From positions 28,350,423-28,414,422 of the forward strand of contig NW_022145597.1 in NCBI RefSeq assembly GCF_000002235.5: a stretch of 64,000 nucleotides of DNA. Direction: 5' to 3'. Origin of the DNA: Strongylocentrotus purpuratus. Taxonomy: Eukaryota; Echinodermata; Echinoidea; Camarodonta; Strongylocentrotidae. How positions within the stretch are numbered: the stretch's first letter is position 1; every line of letters begins with the position of its first letter. The translations under genes were made by a program, and so were the position numbers. The notes below the pieces were generated by a model. The model had not been told where the DNA came from. It searched no databases and saw nothing but the letters and a program-made list of their open reading frames with translations. This document shows, piece by piece, positions 1-12,179 of this stretch.

Positions 1-1980
1 TATGCTCCCCATTTCATCTGCTTTCAAAATAATGGACCAGTTCGCTTAGATACAATATCACCCCATATACAAATAATAAACCACTGCCAAAAAAAGAAAA
101 AGAAGTGACACAGATTGTTATGTGTACGTGAATGATATCAATTCTTTATGCATCTTACAGAATCATATGCTCCCATTTTCATCTGATTTCAAAATAATAG
201 ACCAGTTCGTGAATGTCAAAGTGCAAACCAACAAACATGGTAACATGGAGAGGTAAATGTACCAATGTACCAATGTCCCACTTTAGCCATTTTAGACTAT
301 CGCTCTCAATTTGATGGAGAATGGAGAATTGTTGATGAATTATGGCTTTTTGTTTCCCCTTTCAAAAAAAATCTTCCACCTATGTATCAAGGGCTGCATC
401 ATTAAAGCATTTATGAATAAATAAAGATTATAAATTTCATAAGAACTTATCCAGTATTGTTCCCTGGTTGTTTTAGTCTGTACAATGAACTTGATCTGCT
501 CTGCTTTTAAACATTACTCTGAACTGGCTTATTAGATAGGCTGAATATTTGTACTTTACACATTTCCACATTGGCAAGCAAGAGTATAGGTCTACTGTCG
601 TGCCAGTCCACTTGTGCACCAAGTTTTATAGCTGGACCAATTTATGCACATACATGCACATGCAGGGCTGAGGTCGAGCCGAGCCTTCAATATCTTATGA
701 GCGGCTATGTTGTAGAAACATGAATTATGGGTAGGAAGGGCCCCCCTGGGACCTTATGTACGTCAGATCAGATGGTACTCGACCCAACGAGGGGAATATT
801 GGTTGCTAGTCGGAATTTATTGCAAGAATTACATGCAATAAACATGTAATATTAATAATAATAATAAATGAGAGATTTGTGAGGTGGTGATTCCACTTGA
901 AATCAAATGCTTGTGTTGCACTGGAGAAGAAGAAAACAATCTCTTAAAAGCATGCATTATAAACAAAGGAAAAGAGGTTAGTTGAAGCATACAAAAATGG
1001 CGTAATGATGACATCAGCTGAAGATATAAACATACTCCTTTGTAAGAAGAAAATAAAATTTTGAATTTATTAGAAAGAAGAAAAAAAAAACACATTGAAA
1101 ACTTTAAAACAAGTTGAAAGTTTACAATGTATATACATGTACGGAATGTATTTTGTATTTGAACGACCCTGTTTTTTTCTTAATTCAAAATACATGTATG
1201 TGTGGATTGTATGGAAATGCTACAGTGTCTTTTAAACGCGAAATATTTTTTACCTCCTTAAATTTATACCTGATCTTAGGTACATGTACTGAATCTGTAT
1301 GACACATATCCACCTACATTGTACATGTACTCTGGTGTTTTTTATGACTACCGTATACTAAACTCAATTGAATCCAGTTGAACATAGTTCATGTCATTGA
1401 TAGTATTTAGTATTACAAACCTGTACAGTGTATGTGTTAAATTGAATTCATAGCAGTACATTTGTTACAGAAGAGCTCAAACATGATGCCAATTTATCTC
1501 CATTTTCTATAGAATGCTGACTTCAGTATAAAATTTCAGAGCTACATTGTATTCATGTTCATTGAGTGAAATTCAGTCTGCATGAATTGGAACTATTGCA
1601 CAATACTGATTGTGGTATCACAATGTGTAATAGGGGTAAATGGAGCTTGCCTGAAGGATTGATTTGATGACGATATCATGCTGTATGCTATGTGTGTCTG
1701 GGGCTGGGCTGTGTAAACATGGTCCATACCGAACGCATTGCGCTGAAAACCCCCCTGCATTATGCATGTGATGGCGGGGGATGTGTCAATAATTATTCAG
1801 GGGTCGTGCGGCAGACTACTTTCTGGCCAGTTTTTATGCACACAATTTCTCTTCACATTTCACCATTTTTAAAGAAAAGGTTGGGGTTCTGGTAAAGGTG
1901 AAAAATAGACTAACTTTTTTGAAACATTTTATTAAAAATTTCCCTTTGATCGATCCGTCTGTTATGATCCTGCAGCTCAG
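1..1980. other. AT-rich non-coding DNA with a diverged direct repeat at its left end
   Basis: About 48 bases at the window start (TATGCTCCCCATTTCATCTG onward, including AAAATAATGGACCAGTTCG) recur at 166-212 with a few changes, giving a direct repeat about 165 bases apart. The rest is AT-rich with several ACATGTAC/TACATGTA palindromes (near 1133, 1190, 1279, 1321). The short frames at 829-1095 and 1114-1302 have biased, low-complexity composition. I see no gene. Confidence 0.5.
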
Positions 1981-2117
1981 GGCCCCCGTTTCATAAAACT
2001 TCTCATGACAGTTTTTGTTATAAGCTACTGAAATCCTTGTTTCTGATTGGTTATCAGCAGATTTGTCACTGATTTTTGTCATTTGTCATTGAAAAAAGGC
2101 TTTGTGAAACGGGTCCC
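1981..2117 (+). mobile_element. Foldback MITE, family A (GTTTCATAAAA type), copy 1
   Basis: A 137-bp element begins GGGCCCCCGTTTCATAAAAC and ends GGCTTTGTGAAACGGGTCCC, so the ends are imperfect inverted repeats. The centre includes GTTATAAGCTACTGAAATCC and GATTGGTTATCAGC. The same sequence occurs in reverse orientation at 2890-3034 and, more diverged, at 31457-31606. Short length, inverted ends, no coding capacity and dispersed copies in both orientations indicate a non-autonomous DNA transposon. Superfamily not determined. Confidence 0.7.
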
Positions 2118-2888
2118 TGCACTATTAAATCAGGAATCGGAAGCTAAAATTTGGAATGTAAGATACAAAAAAGCTGTTTAAGTAAATGCAAAGAAGTAGA
2201 GATAATATGAAGGTAACTTTTGAAGAACAGACATTCACAGTTGTTATTTCAGGAGGTGGGGGTACTTGTTATAATTTCCCAGTGTGCATGGATAAACAAA
2301 AAATGAATGAAGTGATTCTAGATCAACATATACAGTATGAACCCCCATTCTGTTTTGAATAATTTAGATTGTAATATTGTTACAATTCTGGTTATAAATA
2401 CTATATTATAAAAAGCTATTAATTGTATTTCGGTCAGAAATTTGACATTCTAGCAGTTTGTTACATTTACACGGTATCTACATGTACCTGTTGTGCAAGC
2501 TACAAATGTAACTATGGAAATGAAACTGTACAAACAGTTAATTTAGGAAACTTTATTTCATCAATCGACTATCTCTTTTTAATTGTGAAGCACCAAAACA
2601 AATTGTATCGCGAGACAGACCAACTGCCACTTTGGCGCCAGATGAGGATGTCACGATCAATCTCCCTTCTAAAATCAGCTCATCAATGGACCATTCACAC
2701 TACACAGCAGTGAGTATGTGAGACTTGTGTTGCTACTCCTGTGACATGGAGCGACCAGCTACAATACAAAAACCGGCGGAGTTCCGGCTAGGATTTATAA
2801 CAACTACACTCTAGAGATGTGTTTTCTGTAGCGTTCATGAGTAGTTGCCTACATGTATTACTTGCCTAATAACTACCAGCAAAACTCT
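2118..2888. other. Non-coding, no feature seen
   Basis: AT-rich single-copy-looking sequence between two copies of one MITE. The 96-codon frame at 2423-2713 has no recognisable domain or splice context. Confidence 0.4.
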
Positions 2889-2889
2889 G

Positions 2890-3034
2890 GGGGGTGTTTC
2901 ACAAAGCCTTTTTTCAATGACAAATAACAAAAATCAGTGACAAATCTGCTGATAACCAATCAGAAGCAAGGATTTCAGTAGCTTATAACACAAATTGTCA
3001 TTTGCCACTGATGACAAGTTTTGTGAAACACCCC
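2890..3034 (-). mobile_element. Foldback MITE, family A, copy 2 (reverse orientation)
   Basis: A 145-bp element begins GGGGTGTTTCACAAAGCC and ends TTTTGTGAAACACCCC. It is largely the reverse complement of the copy at 1981-2117, about 770 bases away, so the two could form a long-range inverted pair. Confidence 0.7.
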
Positions 3035-3375
3035 TCTGGAATGTGAGATAAAATCACTGTTTTAGCTCTCAGTGTAAATGCCCTTTATATAGGCAAGTAG
3101 AGGGAAAAAAAGTCAAGCTCATCACGATTTTTGTAGTCTCCTCATCTCTGACCTAAAGATCAATGGAGTGCAGGTGGTCAGGGACTAAAAACACCTGTAC
3201 AGGGGTACTGCCTAATGCATTTCATTCATTTCATCATGCAATAATTTTGTATCCTTCTCTATTATTACCATTGTGCGACTGTGTGGACATGTACTTTCCA
3301 TTTCATTTAAACACACGTTTGATATATTGATAGTTGCATGTATTAAGAACAGTTATAATGAATTTGGATTTTAAT

Positions 3376-3893
3376 TACAGTATTTGCTGGCGTAAAGGCC
3401 GCAGTATTTTCGGAAGAGAAAATATCAAAAAATCTACGTGCAACCTATGTGCAACAACAGTAAAAAAGACGGCAGTCAAAACAGCACGTATTCGTACATA
3501 CGGGACTAAGCTAAGTAGATGTACAATGACTATACCAGTTAATGTACAATGGTACAGGACATTTCTAGAATAACTGTTGACATGAAGTTTTGTCAATCTC
3601 GTGAATAAACTTCATAACTTACCAACCAAAAAACTACAGGTAGATCTAGAACCAAGATCCTGCCATCGCTAAAGCAAGCTCAATCCTTGCAGCCTGCGCG
3701 CGCCAAGCTATACACGATCGACTGTGTAACTGCGGCCGGAGAGAAAGCTGAAATAAGACGCCATCTGGCTTGCTGCCTGTGGTGTCCCCAAACAAGCAAA
3801 ACAATTTTTTTTCTTCTTTTTTTATAATTTTTTTTTTTTTGTCTACAAAATGTCACAATCAGGGGTGCGGCCTTAACGCCGGCGAATACGGTA
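3376..3893. mobile_element. Terminal-inverted-repeat DNA element, ~0.5 kb, non-autonomous
   Basis: The left end TACAGTATTTGCTGGCGTAA matches the reverse complement of the right end (TACCGTATTCGCCGGCGTTA), and the match continues into AAGGCCGCA, giving inverted ends of about 28 bp. The interior of about 460 bp holds short frames on both strands (3334-3573 +, 3375-3596 -) that look like no transposase. A GC-rich centre (GCCTGCGCGCGCCAAGC near 3692) and T/A runs follow. Probably a MITE of an undetermined DNA transposon superfamily. Confidence 0.6.
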
Positions 3894-4765
3894 GTACCTT
3901 TCAAAAACCCTATTAGGGATTTGCAAGCCCTTAACAAATTATCTTGAAATTTATCTGTAGCAGCAACATTTTTCAAATTAATCTGGGAACTGAAGAGGCT
4001 TACAGAATTTTAATACAAGTGCTACATACATATTTTATTGTTTTGGGATGTTAAATGCCATATGCTCTACTTTTTTAATGGAATCTCTGTAGAGTTTCTT
4101 CTTTTGATATTGTGTTTCAATCACCTATTTGTTAAATATGTTGTAAAAATATAATAATTTTTTCTGACAAAGTGCATGTAGGCCTACATGTAAATTATGA
4201 ATTGATAAGCCCCCAAATTATATTTACCAGTAGTAAAATTTGATATTTTCCAGTATTTCTACCATTTGAGGTACAATGTAGGCATAAACTGTATGTGTAT
4301 TCATAAATGATATACGTGTACACATGCTCATGTACATCAACTGTTTTCTAAACAGTAAACAATTAAAGCTGCTATAAAATTTCTATACTGTTTTATGTAC
4401 AATGCATGCATAAAATACCAATTCGTATCCATGGCATAGTAGCTGATGTACATGTATTAAAGGCAAACATTTATTTGTTGTGGTAATACACCCCCAACAT
4501 TCCTGTGACCTTCAAGGTCTAATCCGCTTGCTACCCTCTTCCCGCATCACATGGAGTTATTACTCCCGGTCGCTGAGCAAGCTCAATCAATTTTGGGTGG
4601 GTTTGCTTCTTTTAATTTCTCCATTGGATCAAGCCCAGGTAGCGTGCACTTTCACCCATCTCCACTTAAAGAGAAGGTTGAGTTCTGACTCCATCCTGAT
4701 CAATATGAACAATAATGTGTAAGTTTTCTCATTCTTTTTAAGTCACTTTTAAATCCCATCTGCAC
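3894..4765. other. Non-coding, no feature seen
   Basis: AT-rich DNA with TACATGTA-type palindromes around 4185 and 4448. No gene or repeat structure that I can support. Confidence 0.4.
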
Positions 4766-4945
4766 TAGTTTGGCCAGGGGGGACTAGACCTCCCTGCAAG
4801 GTCACTGACAGGTGGTTATCTCATCAAATCAGCTCTCAACTAACATAAGAAAAAGGGGATTATCAGGGACCAATTGGCACCGATTAGGCATTGTTTGCTA
4901 TATAGAAGGCGCAAGTATATATAAGTAGTGCAGTGGGGCTTTAAA
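4766..4945 (-). repeat. ~180-bp interspersed repeat, copy 1 (reverse)
   Basis: Read on the minus strand this begins AAAGCCCCACTGCACTACTT and contains the landmarks ATATAGCAAACAATGCC, ATCGGTGCCAATTGG, GAGAGCTGATTTGATGAGAT and GACCTTGCAGGG. The same order of landmarks is found at 17435-17632 and 31768-31945. No Pol III boxes or inverted ends are obvious, so the class (SINE or other) is open. Confidence 0.7.
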
Positions 4946-6173
4946 GAATATCATATAAGAAATGTCCCCAGTATTAGGAGTGCTCTGTACATGTGTGTTA
5001 TTTAAACTTTCAGAGTGCAATTTTGCCTTGTATAGATATTTTGGGGGTAGTTAGTCAGCTGCAGTTTGCCTCAATAATGGACCTTTTAACTTTTTAAACA
5101 ACTTCTTCGCTGGATATAAGGCCATTACAGACAGTGAATTATAAAGATTGAAGCACTTCTTGACCGAATTGCCACTGTGATTGCCCGTGATAACTGTGTA
5201 CCATATTGGTCTAGCTTTCTAATGAGTTTACATCAGATGCAATTACAGCATAGTTAGTTTTCCTAGAATATCTCATCTTCAAGGCCCCTTCGTAAAGCAG
5301 TGTACAGGCCAACCTTGTCTTGAAAATCAAGAAAACAATCAAATAAATAGTTAAATAATTAATTAGATCCATTAGGTCAGGGATGCAGGATTAATCTCAA
5401 TATTTCAAATCATCATAAAAGAGAGAAGACCAATTTATTATTGAAAGGATTGCAAAACTTGCCTGGCTGGCAACGCGTCCACGGCCGGTGCCGATCAGTT
5501 CTTGACTGTCCATTACTTTTCAATTAGCATGTAGAGGTCAGTTGTTCTAAATGGTGCATGGCATCAGCCATCCATCATCCTGACGGGAGGTGTCCATCAG
5601 CTACGATGGTCAGCAAATGATGGCTCTATCGTTAGTGACTGGCCGGGAGATGAGCAGTGAATTCAGGAGATGGACGTGATGTATTTACAAAGTTGTTGTA
5701 AATGGGCCTTTACTCTTGACTATCATTTCTGATCTTTTTGTTGAGCCTGTTGACTCATCAGCTCGAGTCCAAAACAATATTACAAGGGCACTGTATAATA
5801 TACAAATTTGACTTACAAAAATTAATTGTAGAAATCCAATTTCTCTGTATTTTAGCTGGAATTAATTGTATCTCACCATGCAGTACATCTATCTATCATA
5901 TGAAGTCATACTATATTTGTATAGATACAAATGTACAATTTAAGGAGATTCAATTAGTAGTGAGGAGACATTACACTTTGTTACAATGCCAAGATGCATT
6001 AGCAAAGTAAATAACAAATTCTTATGACTCGATTTATGCCATTATAAGTTTGAAAAAGGGGAAAAAGAGCATTAAAATCTGTACGTTGGCAAGATATTAA
6101 AAAGTAAAAGAATCATGGTTTTATTATATGTGTCTATAGTATCTTTTTTGTCTATAATGTCTATATCTCACTC
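4946..6173. other. Non-coding; a less AT-rich stretch at 5460-5690
   Basis: The stretch near 5460-5690 (with CCACGGCCGGTGCCGATCAG) is richer in GC than its surroundings and free of simple repeats. It may be unique or conserved DNA, but no exon structure is visible. The frame at 5738-6010 resembles no known domain. Confidence 0.35.
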
Positions 6174-6205
6174 CGCCCTTCTTTCTGTCTCCCTCTCTCT
6201 CTCTC

Positions 6206-6263
<58 letters not shown>

Positions 6264-6412
6264 TTCTCTCTTCTCTCTTCCTCTGATTTTTCCATTCTGT
6301 CTCTCTTGTCCTTTATGTCATGTATTTTCTGTTTTCTGTTTTTCTATTTCTTTGTATTTGTAATATATTTTACTGTCATGCATGTATATCACCCTCCCTC
6401 TCTCTATTCCCT

Positions 6413-6471
<59 letters not shown>

Positions 6472-6620
6472 TTCTCTCCTTCCCCTCCATCTCTCCCCCT
6501 CCCTCTCTCTCTCTCTCTCCCTCTTAACCTCTATATTCCCTCTCTTTCTGCTTCTCTCTCTCTCTCTTTCTCCCCCCTCCCCTTCTCCCCCTCCCCCTCT
6601 CTCTCTCTCTCACTCTCTCC
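6174..6620 (+). repeat. (CT)n-rich microsatellite tract
   Basis: Long runs of CT with TTCTC and CCCTC interruptions, purest at about 6195-6280 and 6417-6475. The Ser/Leu-rich plus-strand and Arg/Glu-rich minus-strand frames here are translations of simple repeat. Confidence 0.95.
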
Positions 6621-6985
6621 CCTCCATCTCCATCTCTCTCTAACATGAACACTGTATATTTTCCCCTCCCTCCCTCCATCTCCCCCTCTCTCCCTCCCCC
6701 TCTCTCCGTCTCCCTCTCTCTCCCCTCCGTCTCCATCTCTCTCTAACATGAACACTGTATATTTCCCCCTCCCTCCCTCCATCTCCCCCTCTCTCCCTCC
6801 CCCTCTCCCCGTCTCCCTCTCTCTCCCCTCTGTCTCCATCTCTCTCTAACATGAACACTGTATATTTTCCCCTCCCTCCCTCCATCTCCCCCTCCCTCCC
6901 TTCCTCCCCCTCTCTCCGTCTCCCTCTCTCTCCCCTCCGTCTCCATCTCTCTTTATAACATGAACACTGTATATTTTCCCCCTTC
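6621..6985 (+). repeat. 103-bp minisatellite, about 3.4 copies
   Basis: The anchor AACATGAACACTGTATATT starts at 6642, 6745, 6848 and 6957, giving periods of 103, 103 and 109. The rest of each unit is CT/CCCT-rich (CCTCCCTCCATCTCCCC and similar). Units differ by few bases, so the array expanded recently. Confidence 0.9.
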
Positions 6986-7915
6986 TTCCCTCACCGGGGC
7001 GCATCCTTGTTGAAAATTAATTTCCACACTGTGCCTGATTTCATTAGTAAAGCCTAAGATTGATTTTAGGCTATCTTCATCCCTGCCTCATCCCTACCTC
7101 ATCTCTGCATACATACATGACGTCTCCACCAACCCTCTCTTCTTACATGCATACCGACCGTGGTGCATGTTATTAACGCTAATCTTGAGTCCCAAGGATA
7201 TTGGAAAATGATCTTTAACAGAAACTAATTCCAAACTTTAAAGACTAACAGTGATCAGTTGTTTTTGTCTTGTTTGTTATTCATTCATTTATTAACTTAT
7301 TTATTTATCTGATTATTTGCATTAATTTATGTGATTATTTGCATTAATTTATTTCAACAGCCTCTTCCTACTTATACATGTACACCCTGTATGTATACAC
7401 TCTGCCATGGTGCACATCATAACAAGAGTAGGTTGAGTTCTTGTATATATATGTAAAAGAGAAAATGAATGGGTTCTTATTCTCATTTATTTCATTAGAA
7501 ATAGCGATGCTTCGTGAAAAAGGATTGTTTTTACATAGCAATTCGTTGCACAAGTATCTGTTATACAACCCTCAAAAGCGTATTTCATTTTATAAGTTGC
7601 CTACTTGGTGCTGTAGCATCGCAAGGTATGCATGCATACATGCACATATATAATGTGTACATTTCAGTCCTAATTATTGTATGTATGACATGTCAAGTAA
7701 TTAGAATGTCAGCGTGCGTTGTATTCTTAGTACGATTTTAATAAGTACTAGCGGCAGAGATAAAAGCTTCGACCCTATACTCATATACCAATTGCCTCCA
7801 TTTTGTTTCTAGTGCGTCACTTAATACATTCCAGCCATGTTATTGTTGCATTAGCCCAAAGTAATATCATTAGCGCCAACAATAACGACGAGTCTTAAGT
7901 GATCCATTATGAAGT
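6986..7915. other. Non-coding, no feature seen
   Basis: AT-rich DNA with small ATTTATT-type and GATTATTTGCATTAATTTAT (twice, 7312-7350) duplications. No gene supported. Confidence 0.4.
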
Positions 7916-8404
7916 GTTTTCTGTCTGGCTCTCTTCACCTCTCTCGATCTTTTCCCATTATTTCTCTTTTTCTCAATTATTTTCTCTCTGTCTTTCTCAT
8001 TATTTTGAGGCTGTCTATGCCTTTTTCTTAAACTCTTTCCATCTGTATTTGTATTATTTCGGTTTGTCTGCCCCTCTGTCTCTTTACCTTTCTAATTGTC
8101 TGCTGTCATATCTTTCTCAACATTTCACTCACTCTCTCTGTCTCTCTCTCTCTCTGTCTCTGTCTCTCCTCACTCTTCTTTCTCTCTTGTCTTAAAAATA
8201 CTGCATCCCCCCTCCTCATCCACTGTCTCTCCCATCTCTCAATTTCTAAATTATCATTTATCATTGCTCTTTCTCTCATCTCTCTATTTCTCTCTCTTAC
8301 CCCCTTTCTCCATTTTGTTTTCTGTCTCTCCCCACATTGTAATTCATCTAATTTTCTCTGTTTCTGTCTCTATTTCTCAATATCTCTCCATTTCTTTATC
8401 AGTG

Positions 8405-8450
<46 letters not shown>

Positions 8451-8618
8451 ATCTCTCTATCTCTCTCAATTCCTCTATCATATTATTTTTTGTGTTTTTC
8501 ATTTAATTTTTGTTGTCTCTCATTTTCTCTCTTTATCTTTAACCATCTCTTTCTAACCTTATCTTTTTCATTCCATCTCCCTCCCAGTCTTTCCTCTTAG
8601 ACCTCCCCCCCTCTCTCT

Positions 8619-8663
<45 letters not shown>

Positions 8664-8700
8664 CCCCTCTCTCTCTCTCTCTCTCTCTCTCAATCTCATC
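7916..8700 (+). repeat. Pyrimidine-rich tract with (CT)n cores
   Basis: Nearly 800 bases of CT-rich DNA, with pure runs around 8410-8470 and 8630-8692. Long Ser/Leu frames across it are artefacts of the repeat. Confidence 0.9.
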
Positions 8701-9236
8701 TTCACCAACTTCCTCACATCTCCCTGCTCCTGTCGCAATTTTAAAAAAACGAGCCTCGCAACACAGTCACACAAATCATGCATGCAACTCGCTCAATGAT
8801 GCTGCTGTGGCTCGCACACTCTCCAAAGCGCTGTTTGTGAGTTCGCTCCCTGGAAACGGCAAGAATAATTGCATTTGAAAATGGGTCAAACGAGTCCGTG
8901 GAGAGTTTGATTTATAGGAGCTAGAAACGGTGGTCAAATTGGCTACACCGAGGTCTGTAGCAGGTGGCAATGGGTACAGCAGGCAAGGTGACACTTTCAT
9001 TTCGCACATTATCAGCTCTTTGATGTATACTATCAAACGGGTGTGATTACGATCACCATATATTTTCTGCGGTGGTGGCGATGATACATCGATGCATGCA
9101 ATATCTGCTGGAATGAATTACGAATGAGGTTTGCTATCATACACAGATACGCTATGTATATATTCTGGATTTGTTTGTTTACCTTGACCTGCAGACTCGT
9201 AATGACCAATGCTTGATGATCAGAAGGTGAATCTTA
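8701..9236. other. Repeat-poor island, possible regulatory or conserved DNA
   Basis: After the CT tract the sequence becomes balanced in composition and free of repeats (for example CGCTGTTTGTGAGTTCGCTC near 8830). No splice-bounded exon was found on either strand; the minus frame at 8776-9036 has no recognisable domain. A function is only a possibility. Confidence 0.25.
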
Positions 9237-9412
9237 GGGTGCGTTCGAGCGACACTTTTTCGCCTTAGAAACCCATTTTTCAAAGACGTTTAGTTTGAAA
9301 CACGGTTGCGTTCAAGAAAATTTTTTGTAGGTCGTAAAAAGAAACATGTTTAAAAACGCAAACAAGAAACGCTGAAAAAGTCGCTAAAAATCGCTTGAAC
9401 GAACAGAGATCT
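9237..9412. mobile_element. Small terminal-inverted-repeat element (GTGCGTTCGAGCGA type)
   Basis: The left end GGTGCGTTCGAGCGACACTT and the right end (reverse complement GTTCGTTCAAGCGATTTTTA) are imperfect inverted repeats. The TTTTTCGC/GAAAAAGTCGC pair extends the match. The ~175-bp size and lack of coding suggest a MITE. Confidence 0.5.
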
Positions 9413-10820
9413 AAATTGTAAATAATGTTAAGAATACTAACAACAAGAGTTATTGTAGCTTTAAGCTTTCTAGTCAGAATTAGTAGCGAATCTGCTTCAA
9501 ATCGTAGACAATGGCACTACTAGTGTGACGTTTCTGCAATTCTGAGCTGAAATCCCCTACAATCTAGATTTTATTAATCACACGACTAATCAGATCATCA
9601 ATCATTAAGATTTGACATGTTTGAATGTTTATATAAAATTCTATTGTAAATTCTTCCAAAAACTGATCGCAGTCAGATTGGGCTAGCTGGGCCTTAGAAA
9701 GTTAAAACAAAACTCTTGCTTGCACTATCTTCAGTGTGGGTGGGGAAATGAGTGAGTAAATAAGTGAGCAAGAGTAGTCTGTCTATTCTACATAAAGATG
9801 ATGATGATGGCTTCTTTGGGTTGCGCTGGTACTGTCCGCCTCCGCCTCTGATGGGCGCTCGTGGCTCTTTCTCTACAATGTCTCGCCAGTTCAACGTTCT
9901 GGGTCAGTGTTTCAAATTAAGATTATTTTCCATTAGTCTTTGTCCACTTTATTATTCTTGAGATGATGTGGTAGCTGGGGACAGGAAAGTCTTGAGGGCT
10001 GACAGCACTTTTGATAGATTGTGGAAGGCTATTTCATGGCTTAGGTCCAGGGGAGTGGAAGGTTTTGTCACAAACTGTAATGAGTTGAAATGATCTTCCC
10101 AAACAGGAAATCATCTGTAGATATGAACTTTAATACAAAAAAAAAAAATAATAATGAAATTGAATTTTTTTAAACGATGCTTATAAAGCACTTACCACCG
10201 CTGTAATAAACAGAATACAATGATAAACAATTACTTATTAAAAAAAACAAGAAATTTAAAAAAAACATGTAAATTACAATACATATGAAATATACATCAA
10301 TGTAAACAGAATATGATCATTTTTTTCTCTGTCAATATATTCAGAAATGATCAATTTGTTTGAAATTTTCAAGTCTGTTTTATAGATGTATCTTGGTCCA
10401 GCTTTCTTTTTCTTTTTTATCTCAGAAAGGACAAATTATACCGTAAAAGCCATTGATGGCCATTGATGGCCATTGAAGGTCAATTGTGAACAAAGCGTAC
10501 CAATTTAAAGGGAAAGTAGCCTTCAATAAAAGGTGTTTTATGTTAGGTATTGATTTCAGAAAGGTCAAGTCTTTATTGAGAGGAAATGAGCTCATTTAGT
10601 TTGAGGAGGTCAGGAAAATACGGTTTGAGCCATTTTCGTACCATTGATGGCTTTGGTATTTTACATCAGCATCAAATCAAATATATATTGCTCGTAGCCA
10701 TATAAACAAAATTGAAAAATAACTTGTGTTCTTCTTCTGCATCATCTTTGTAAATACTCATCTTTTGATCATTCTTATCCACATGGTTGTCACTTTCTGC
10801 ATTATTTTTTTGTTTTTGTT
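9413..10820. other. Non-coding, with a decayed retroposon 3' tail at 10135-10210
   Basis: At 10135-10210 an A-rich/ATAATAATGA stretch is followed by TGCTTATAAAGCACTTACCA, which recurs at 44980-45005 next to another ATAATGATAAT stretch. This is like the 3' end of a SINE or LINE in reverse orientation. At 10452-10480 TTGATGGCCA is repeated in short tandem. No gene supported. Confidence 0.35.
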
Positions 10821-10825
10821 GTTTT

Positions 10826-11062
10826 TGTTGGGGGGGGGGGGGAATAGTTTCTTAGCATGAACATACCCAAAGAGAAAGAGAGAGAGAGAGAGAGGGGGGG
10901 GGGGGGGGGTAGGGGAGAAAGGGGCTTTGAGTTTTGCAGGTACATATTATATAGCATGGGATTAAAAAGAAAGGGAATGAATTAGAATAAGAAAGAGAGA
11001 GGTGGAGATATAGACAGATATAGAAAGAGGGGGGGGGGGAGGGGGAGGGGAGGGGGGAGGAG
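10826..11062. repeat. Poly-G runs and (GA)n tract
   Basis: Runs of about 9-13 G near 10830, 10896 and 11030 mixed with GA repeats. They explain the Pro- and Ser-rich minus-strand frames. Confidence 0.9.
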
Positions 11063-11575
11063 TGATAGAGCATGTTTCTGACCAAACAAAGGGCTTCAAG
11101 AGAAGATTCAAAATGAGACAATCTGTTAGAGTGGACATGCACTTAGTCATTGCATGCAGTGGGAGCAAAGAATCAAATTTCAAACTTTGTAACAAAATCC
11201 TATATCCTCCTTTAGAACGGTACTTACCCCTCAAGCCAGGCTTCCATATTAACCGAGCAAGTACCCCATTGACAAGATTACCAAATTATGGTAAAAAAAC
11301 TGGCTCCACAGTAAGCCGTCTTATTATCACGAGTTTATATCACGAGTCTGGATTATTGCAGACTACCTATGGTTATTTTCATTGTCTCCTTCTTATTCTG
11401 TGTGGGATAGTCTTTCTCTCAGGTTTAAGTTCCCCATCCCCTTGTTACAGATCAGTCTGTGCTGGAAAAGCAAACTGTAATATCTTATTAACAGTGCAAA
11501 TGCAGATCTACTTAAAATCATCTTCTCACAATTCTTATTCTTCATATCATCTGTTTGAAGCCAGAAAGGTGGAGA

Positions 11576-11578
<3 letters not shown>
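11063..11578. other. Non-coding; a 184-codon open frame not accepted as a gene
   Basis: The plus frame 11062-11616 is open for 184 codons but runs into the TA repeat at its end, starts at the edge of a G-run, and has no recognisable domain. Kept as a low-confidence possibility only. Confidence 0.2.

Positions 11579-11612
<34 letters not shown>
11579..11612. repeat. (TA)n microsatellite
   Basis: About 15 TA units, followed directly by a half copy of the hairpin family (GAGTTAACGCTC at 11610 and CTCAACAAACGATATC near 11630). The copy at 25048 is likewise followed by TA repeats. Confidence 0.9.
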
Positions 11613-11902
11613 TTAACGCTCTACTTGCTCTCAACAAACGATATCGTCGACCGGCTGGCAGAAGGGCATTGTTTTATACTGTATTACTTCCCACATTGGA
11701 ATTAAGATTTAAAGCTAATCTTCAGCTCTGGTATGGGAATCATATTTTGAGTAAAAATTGCTATAATATATTCCTGCAGTAGATTGGTTGTTTGAACCAG
11801 TGAAATAAAAACAAACGCACAAAACCTTACTGACTGGGCATCAACTTCAGAATGAAAAAAAAAATCCCATCAGCACATGTTGTCTGGACTACTTACATTT
11901 GT

Positions 11903-12022
11903 GTAGCTCATATTACTCAGCCACTACATTTTCTACCAAAATCGTTTGGCACATGTTATTTATTTGTAATCTTGAACATTCAGTGTAAGTTTTGTTGGAT
12001 TCTGTGAGAGATTATTTTCCAG
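11903..12022 (-). repeat. Interspersed repeat, inverted copy of 35936-36057
   Basis: TTTGGCACATGTTATTTATTTGTAATCTTGAACATTCAGTGTAAG on the plus strand here is the near reverse complement of 35969-36025. The match extends about 120 bases with roughly 15% changes by eye. Confidence 0.7.
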
Positions 12023-12179
12023 AACTCAAGTTTATCTTTAAGAAAGTATTACCCAGTCTGTGAAAGCGTACTGTTGACCGACGAGCCATATATGGGATAT
12101 GCATATCTTGCCACAGCGGGTGCAGACGTACTGTAGGACAGATATAGGGTTTTCTTTACTCATTTATATATTTTGATTT

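Noticed and set aside
6115-6946. Long Ser/Leu-rich plus frames and Arg/Glu-rich minus frames
   Set aside because: They are translations of (CT)n and the 103-bp minisatellite in several overlapping frames.
11062-11616. 184-codon plus-strand frame
   Set aside because: Starts beside a G-run, ends in a TA repeat, composition like surrounding intergenic DNA, no recognisable domain. Kept only as a remote possibility.
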